Shown here: positions 5,229 through 6,932 of the stretch, piece after piece
How positions within the stretch are numbered: the stretch's first letter is position 1
Layout: each line of letters opens with the position of its first letter
Source: Acidobacteriota bacterium
Lineage (GTDB): Bacteria; Acidobacteriota; Terriglobia; Terriglobales; Acidobacteriaceae
Assembly (NCBI GenBank): GCA_003225595.1
Contig: QIAR01000080.1
Span: forward strand, 1-6,932
Reading direction: 5' to 3'
DNA: 6,932 nucleotides
The notes under the pieces: generated by a model
The model's database searches: none
What the model saw: only the letters and a program-made list of their open reading frames with translations
What the model was told of the DNA's origin: nothing
Position numbers and translations under genes: made by a program

Positions 5229-6071
5229 ATGGTAGTCAAACCCAAACTCGGCCTTGTTGCGGGCAACGGTCGCTTTCCATTGCTCGCCCTCGATGCTGCC
5301 CGCGCGCAGGGCTTCGATGTGGTTGTCGCCGCCATTAAAGAGGAAACTTTTCCGGAGATTGAGTCCCATGGCGCTGCCGCGGTTTACTGGCTGTCCCTCG
5401 GCGAACTCTCTAAGCTCATCGACACTTTCAAGCGCGAAGGCGTGCGCCGCGCCATCATGGCGGGACAGGTCAAACACAAGCAGATCTTCTCCAATATCAA
5501 GCCCGACTGGCGTTTGGCTAAGCTGCTGCTTTCTTTGCGAACGCGCAACACCGACGCCCTGCTCGGCGCCTTCGCAAAGGTCCTCGCCGACGAAGGCATC
5601 ATCCTGGAGAACTCTACATCTCTCCTCGAGCCTCTCCTCGCAAGGCCCGGCGTTCTCACCGAGCGCACGCCCACCGAACAGGAGAAGAAGAACATCGGCT
5701 ATGGACGCGCAGTCGCCTGTCACCTGGCGCAATACGATATCGGACAAACAGTGGTTGTCGCCGAATCCGCCTGCGTCGCCGTAGAAGCCATGGAAGGCAC
5801 CGACGCGACCATCGAGCGCGCCGGTCAAATCATGGCATCGCTCGGCGGCACGCCGTCCACGTTGAGCCGGGCCCTAACTGTCGTAAAGATCGCAAAACCA
5901 GGTCAGGACATGCGCTTCGACGTTCCGGTCGTTGGTGTAAAGACAATCGAAATTATGCGCACCGCGGGCGCGAGTTGCCTGGCGCTTGATGCGGGCAAGT
6001 GTTTGCTGCTGGACGGAAACGGGATCGTTGAGGCTGCCAATTCAGCGCAAATTTGTCTCGTGGCCGACTGA
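5229..6071 (+). CDS. lpxI: UDP-2,3-diacylglucosamine pyrophosphatase LpxI
   Basis: LpxI hydrolyses UDP-2,3-diacylglucosamine to lipid X (2,3-diacylglucosamine-1-phosphate) and UMP. It replaces LpxH in lineages such as alphaproteobacteria, and this family was formerly DUF1009. The 280-residue product shows the expected landmarks: LGLVAGNGRFPLL at 7-19, MAGQVKHKQIF at 77-87, a DALLGAFAKVLADEGI segment at 109-124, YGRAVACHLAQYDIGQTVVV at 158-177, and the C-terminal signature GQDMRFDVPVVGVKTIE at 225-241, whose conserved Asp227 and Asp231 belong to the active region studied in Caulobacter LpxI. The start is forced: TGA at 5217-5219 is in frame and ATG 5229 is the next start codon. There is no Shine-Dalgarno, because the 14-mer array fills that space. 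It lies 153 bp after lpxA, so it is probably co-transcribed. Confidence 0.95.
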   Translation: MVVKPKLGLVAGNGRFPLLALDAARAQGFDVVVAAIKEETFPEIESHGAAAVYWLSLGELSKLIDTFKREGVRRAIMAGQVKHKQIFSNIKPDWRLAKLLLSLRTRNTDALLGAFAKVLADEGIILENSTSLLEPLLARPGVLTERTPTEQEKKNIGYGRAVACHLAQYDIGQTVVVAESACVAVEAMEGTDATIERAGQIMASLGGTPSTLSRALTVVKIAKPGQDMRFDVPVVGVKTIEIMRTAGASCLALDAGKCLLLDGNGIVEAANSAQICLVAD

Positions 6072-6164
6072 TCAAACATTCCTGCTTCGTCCGCCACTTT
6101 CTACATCAGAAGGAAGTCGAGATTATCATGCGGCTCCGATTCTTCTGAATCCCTCTGCGGTCCT

Positions 6165-6180
6165 GATAAATCTATTTATC
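6165..6180. promoter_or_regulatory. Palindromic operator-like site before the DinB-like gene
   Basis: GATAAATCTATTTATC is a perfect 7+7 inverted repeat around CT. After a T/C mismatch on either side, CC (6162-6163) and GG (6182-6183) restore complementarity. It lies 30 bp before the GTG start and is AT-rich in a GC-rich context. This is what a binding site for a dimeric repressor, or an operator over a -10 region, would look like. The regulator is unknown. A terminator is unlikely because the stem is A/T only and lacks a T-run. Confidence 0.45.
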
Positions 6181-6200
6181 CGGGAACAGCTAGCTAGGAC

Positions 6201-6205
6201 AGGAG
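6201..6205 (+). promoter_or_regulatory. Shine-Dalgarno fixing the GTG start of the DinB-like gene
   Basis: AGGAG lies 5 nt before GTG 6211. It decides the start over the much longer open frame, which reaches back to 5986 inside lpxI in another phase. Confidence 0.75.
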
Positions 6206-6210
6206 CGCCT

Positions 6211-6675
6211 GTGTCTGAAACGACCCGCATCGCCGACCAACTCCGGCGTGCCTTCGAAGGGGAAGCCTGGCACGGACCGGCAGTTCTGGAAATTCTCAAC
6301 GGCGTTGATGCGAAAACTGCCGCTACACGTCCCATCGACAGAGTTCATAGCATTTGGGAAATCGTCCTGCACATTGCTGTTTGGGATGATGCTGCACGCC
6401 GCAGGATGGCGGGTACGGTGGTGCAACCGACTCCTGACGAGGACTGGCCGCGCATAACCGATTTCAGCGAAGAAAGTTGGGAAAAAACTAAGGACCACCT
6501 GGTCCAGACGCATAAAAAGCTGGTCGCAGCCGTGGCCTCCTTCCCCGCGTCACGTCTGGACGACAGAGTCCCGGGCAAGCAACAGGATTACTACACCTTC
6601 TATTACATGCTGCACGGCATCGCACAGCATGAGCTCTATCACGCGGGCCAGATTGCGATCCTGAAGAAAGTATAG
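6211..6675 (+). CDS. DinB/YfiT family putative metalloenzyme
   Basis: The 154-residue product fits the DinB/YfiT four-helix-bundle superfamily, a group of metal-binding proteins that includes thiol-dependent S-transferases and many members of unknown function. It is unrelated to DNA polymerase IV despite the name. Evidence is VHSIWEIVLHIAVWDD at 45-60 with His54, and the C-terminal HGIAQHELYHAGQIAIL at 135-151 with His140 and His144. Together these give the usual three-histidine metal site. No signal peptide or membrane segment is seen, so it is probably cytoplasmic. Start GTG 6211 is supported by AGGAG 5 nt upstream and by starting just before helix 1 (ADQLRRAF). It sits between lpxI and the Gfo/Idh gene, has its own operator-like site, and lacks the tandem repeat of its neighbours. 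It may be a later insertion into the lipid A cluster. The substrate cannot be inferred. Confidence 0.85.
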   Translation: MSETTRIADQLRRAFEGEAWHGPAVLEILNGVDAKTAATRPIDRVHSIWEIVLHIAVWDDAARRRMAGTVVQPTPDEDWPRITDFSEESWEKTKDHLVQTHKKLVAAVASFPASRLDDRVPGKQQDYYTFYYMLHGIAQHELYHAGQIAILKKV

Positions 6676-6689
6676 AGCTGGATCAGCTC
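6675..6689 (+). terminator. Weak hairpin overlapping the DinB-like stop codon
   Basis: GAGCTG at 6675-6680 and CAGCTC at 6684-6689 form a perfect 6 bp stem with a 3-nt loop, beginning at the last base of the TAG stop codon. No T-run follows (GCGTCG), so it is not a standard intrinsic terminator. It might act as a pause or mRNA-end stabiliser. Confidence 0.25.
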
Positions 6690-6691
6690 GC

Positions 6692-6760
6692 GTCGATTGT
6701 CTGCTCGCGTCCCGTGGTTGGCAATCCGTTTTATTCAACAATCGACAGTCGAAAAATCAA
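6692..6760. repeat. Inverted and short periodic repeats after the DinB-like gene
   Basis: GTCGATTGT at 6692-6700 is the exact reverse complement of ACAATCGAC at 6738-6746, a 9 bp match with a 37-nt loop. A near copy, ACAATCGAG, lies at 6787-6795. From 6733 to 6760 the sequence also falls into loose heptamers with TC at positions 3-4 (ATTCAAC, AATCGAC, AGTCGAA, AAATCAA). The surrounding 6725-6790 is AT-rich and could hold a promoter for the next gene (TACAAT at 6786-6791 resembles a -10), but I find no matching -35. Confidence 0.45.
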
Positions 6761-6814
6761 CAATTTCTTTTCACTCTTTAGTATTTACAATCGAGCCTTA
6801 GTCGACAACCTCTT

Positions 6815-6851
6815 TAGCTGAGAACTGGCTACTGACAACTGATAACTGCAT
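6815..6851 (+). repeat. Heptamer tandem repeat at the start of the Gfo/Idh gene
   Basis: Five consecutive 7-mers of the form NNNCTGN run from 6815 to 6849: TAGCTGA, GAACTGG, CTACTGA, CAACTGA and TAACTGC. The array ends exactly at the first codon that aligns with the protein family (6850). It is the same type as the arrays before maf and lpxI, with a CTGA core and a 7 bp period, and it takes the place of a ribosome-binding site. Confidence 0.75.
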
Positions 6852-6932
6852 CAACGTCGCGGTCATCGGCGTGGGCGTGTTTGGACGCAACCACGCTCGC
6901 GTGTATCGGCAATTAGAGCAGGAGGGCGAATC
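6850..6932 (+). CDS. Gfo/Idh/MocA family oxidoreductase (5' part only)
   Basis: The frame from 6850 encodes INVAVIGVGVFGRNHARVYR followed by QLEQEGE, then leaves the window. This is the N-terminal NAD(P)-binding strand, with GVGVFGRNH (a GxGxxGxxH pattern) typical of Gfo/Idh/MocA dehydrogenases, which oxidise or reduce sugars and sugar nucleotides. No ATG, GTG or TTG lies in frame between the upstream TAG (6799-6801) and this segment. ATC stands where homologues would have ATG, and the only near-cognate CTG is at 6832. GTG 6871 would remove the first beta strand. The true start is therefore unresolved. Its place behind lpxA-lpxI suggests a sugar-nucleotide role, possibly in lipid A (compare GnnA, which works next to LpxA in Acidithiobacillus), but this is inference only. 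Confidence 0.75.
   Translation, partial: MNVAVIGVGVFGRNHARVYRQLEQEGE

Noticed and set aside
5226..5828. 200-residue minus-strand frame opposite lpxI
   Set aside because: It is exactly antisense to LpxI and has no recognisable motif. Long antisense frames are expected in GC-rich genes.
6106..6148. Inverted repeat TCAGAAG/CTTCTGA after lpxI
   Set aside because: The 7 bp arms are separated by 29 nt with no T-run. Too weak to call a terminator or operator.
5986..6210. Extended start for the DinB-like protein inside lpxI
   Set aside because: It would add 75 residues of non-family sequence overlapping lpxI, while GTG 6211 has AGGAG at ideal spacing.

Overview
The window looks like a chromosomal, mostly housekeeping segment of a GC-rich Gram-negative bacterium. 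The best guess is Acidobacteriota. Reasons: it has a lipid A block fabZ-lpxA-lpxI that uses LpxI rather than LpxH; a Gfo/Idh-type dehydrogenase begins at the right edge of that block; and several gene starts carry short 7-8 bp tandem repeats that, from memory, resemble intergenic repeats of that phylum. The assignment is an inference from gene order and sequence character, not from any search.

Layout from left to right. Positions 1-73 may hold the last 23 codons of an unidentified plus-strand gene. A zinc-free medium-chain dehydrogenase/quinone-oxidoreductase-like gene follows (177-1136, +). Next is maf, a nucleotide pyrophosphatase (1315-1905, +), preceded by a heptamer repeat. A small minus-strand tatA (2004-2171) converges on maf and has its own well-formed promoter and Shine-Dalgarno. 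An M20 carboxypeptidase-G2-like peptidase (2431-3621, -) is read divergently from fabZ across a 67 bp gap. The plus-strand lipid A genes are fabZ (3689-4234), lpxA (4299-5075) and lpxI (5229-6071). A small DinB/YfiT-like metalloprotein gene (6211-6675, +) follows with its own Shine-Dalgarno and a palindromic operator-like site. The first 27 complete codons of a Gfo/Idh/MocA oxidoreductase (from about 6850) run off the right edge.

How the genes fit together. FabZ dehydrates 3-hydroxyacyl-ACP toward elongation and shares that substrate pool with LpxA. LpxA puts the first 3-hydroxyacyl chain on UDP-GlcNAc. LpxI hydrolyses UDP-2,3-diacylglucosamine to lipid X. LpxC, LpxD and LpxB are not in the window. 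Maf, TatA, the peptidase, the MDR protein and the DinB-like protein have no evident link to lipid A.

No CRISPR array, insertion sequence, phage gene, RNA gene or defence system is visible. The most unusual signal is non-coding. Short tandem repeats (7, 14 or 8 bp period) sit directly against the starts of maf, lpxA, lpxI and the Gfo/Idh gene. The lpxA start codon lies inside the last repeat copy. None of the four has a usable canonical Shine-Dalgarno, whereas tatA and the DinB-like gene, which lack the repeats, have good ones. fabZ has neither.
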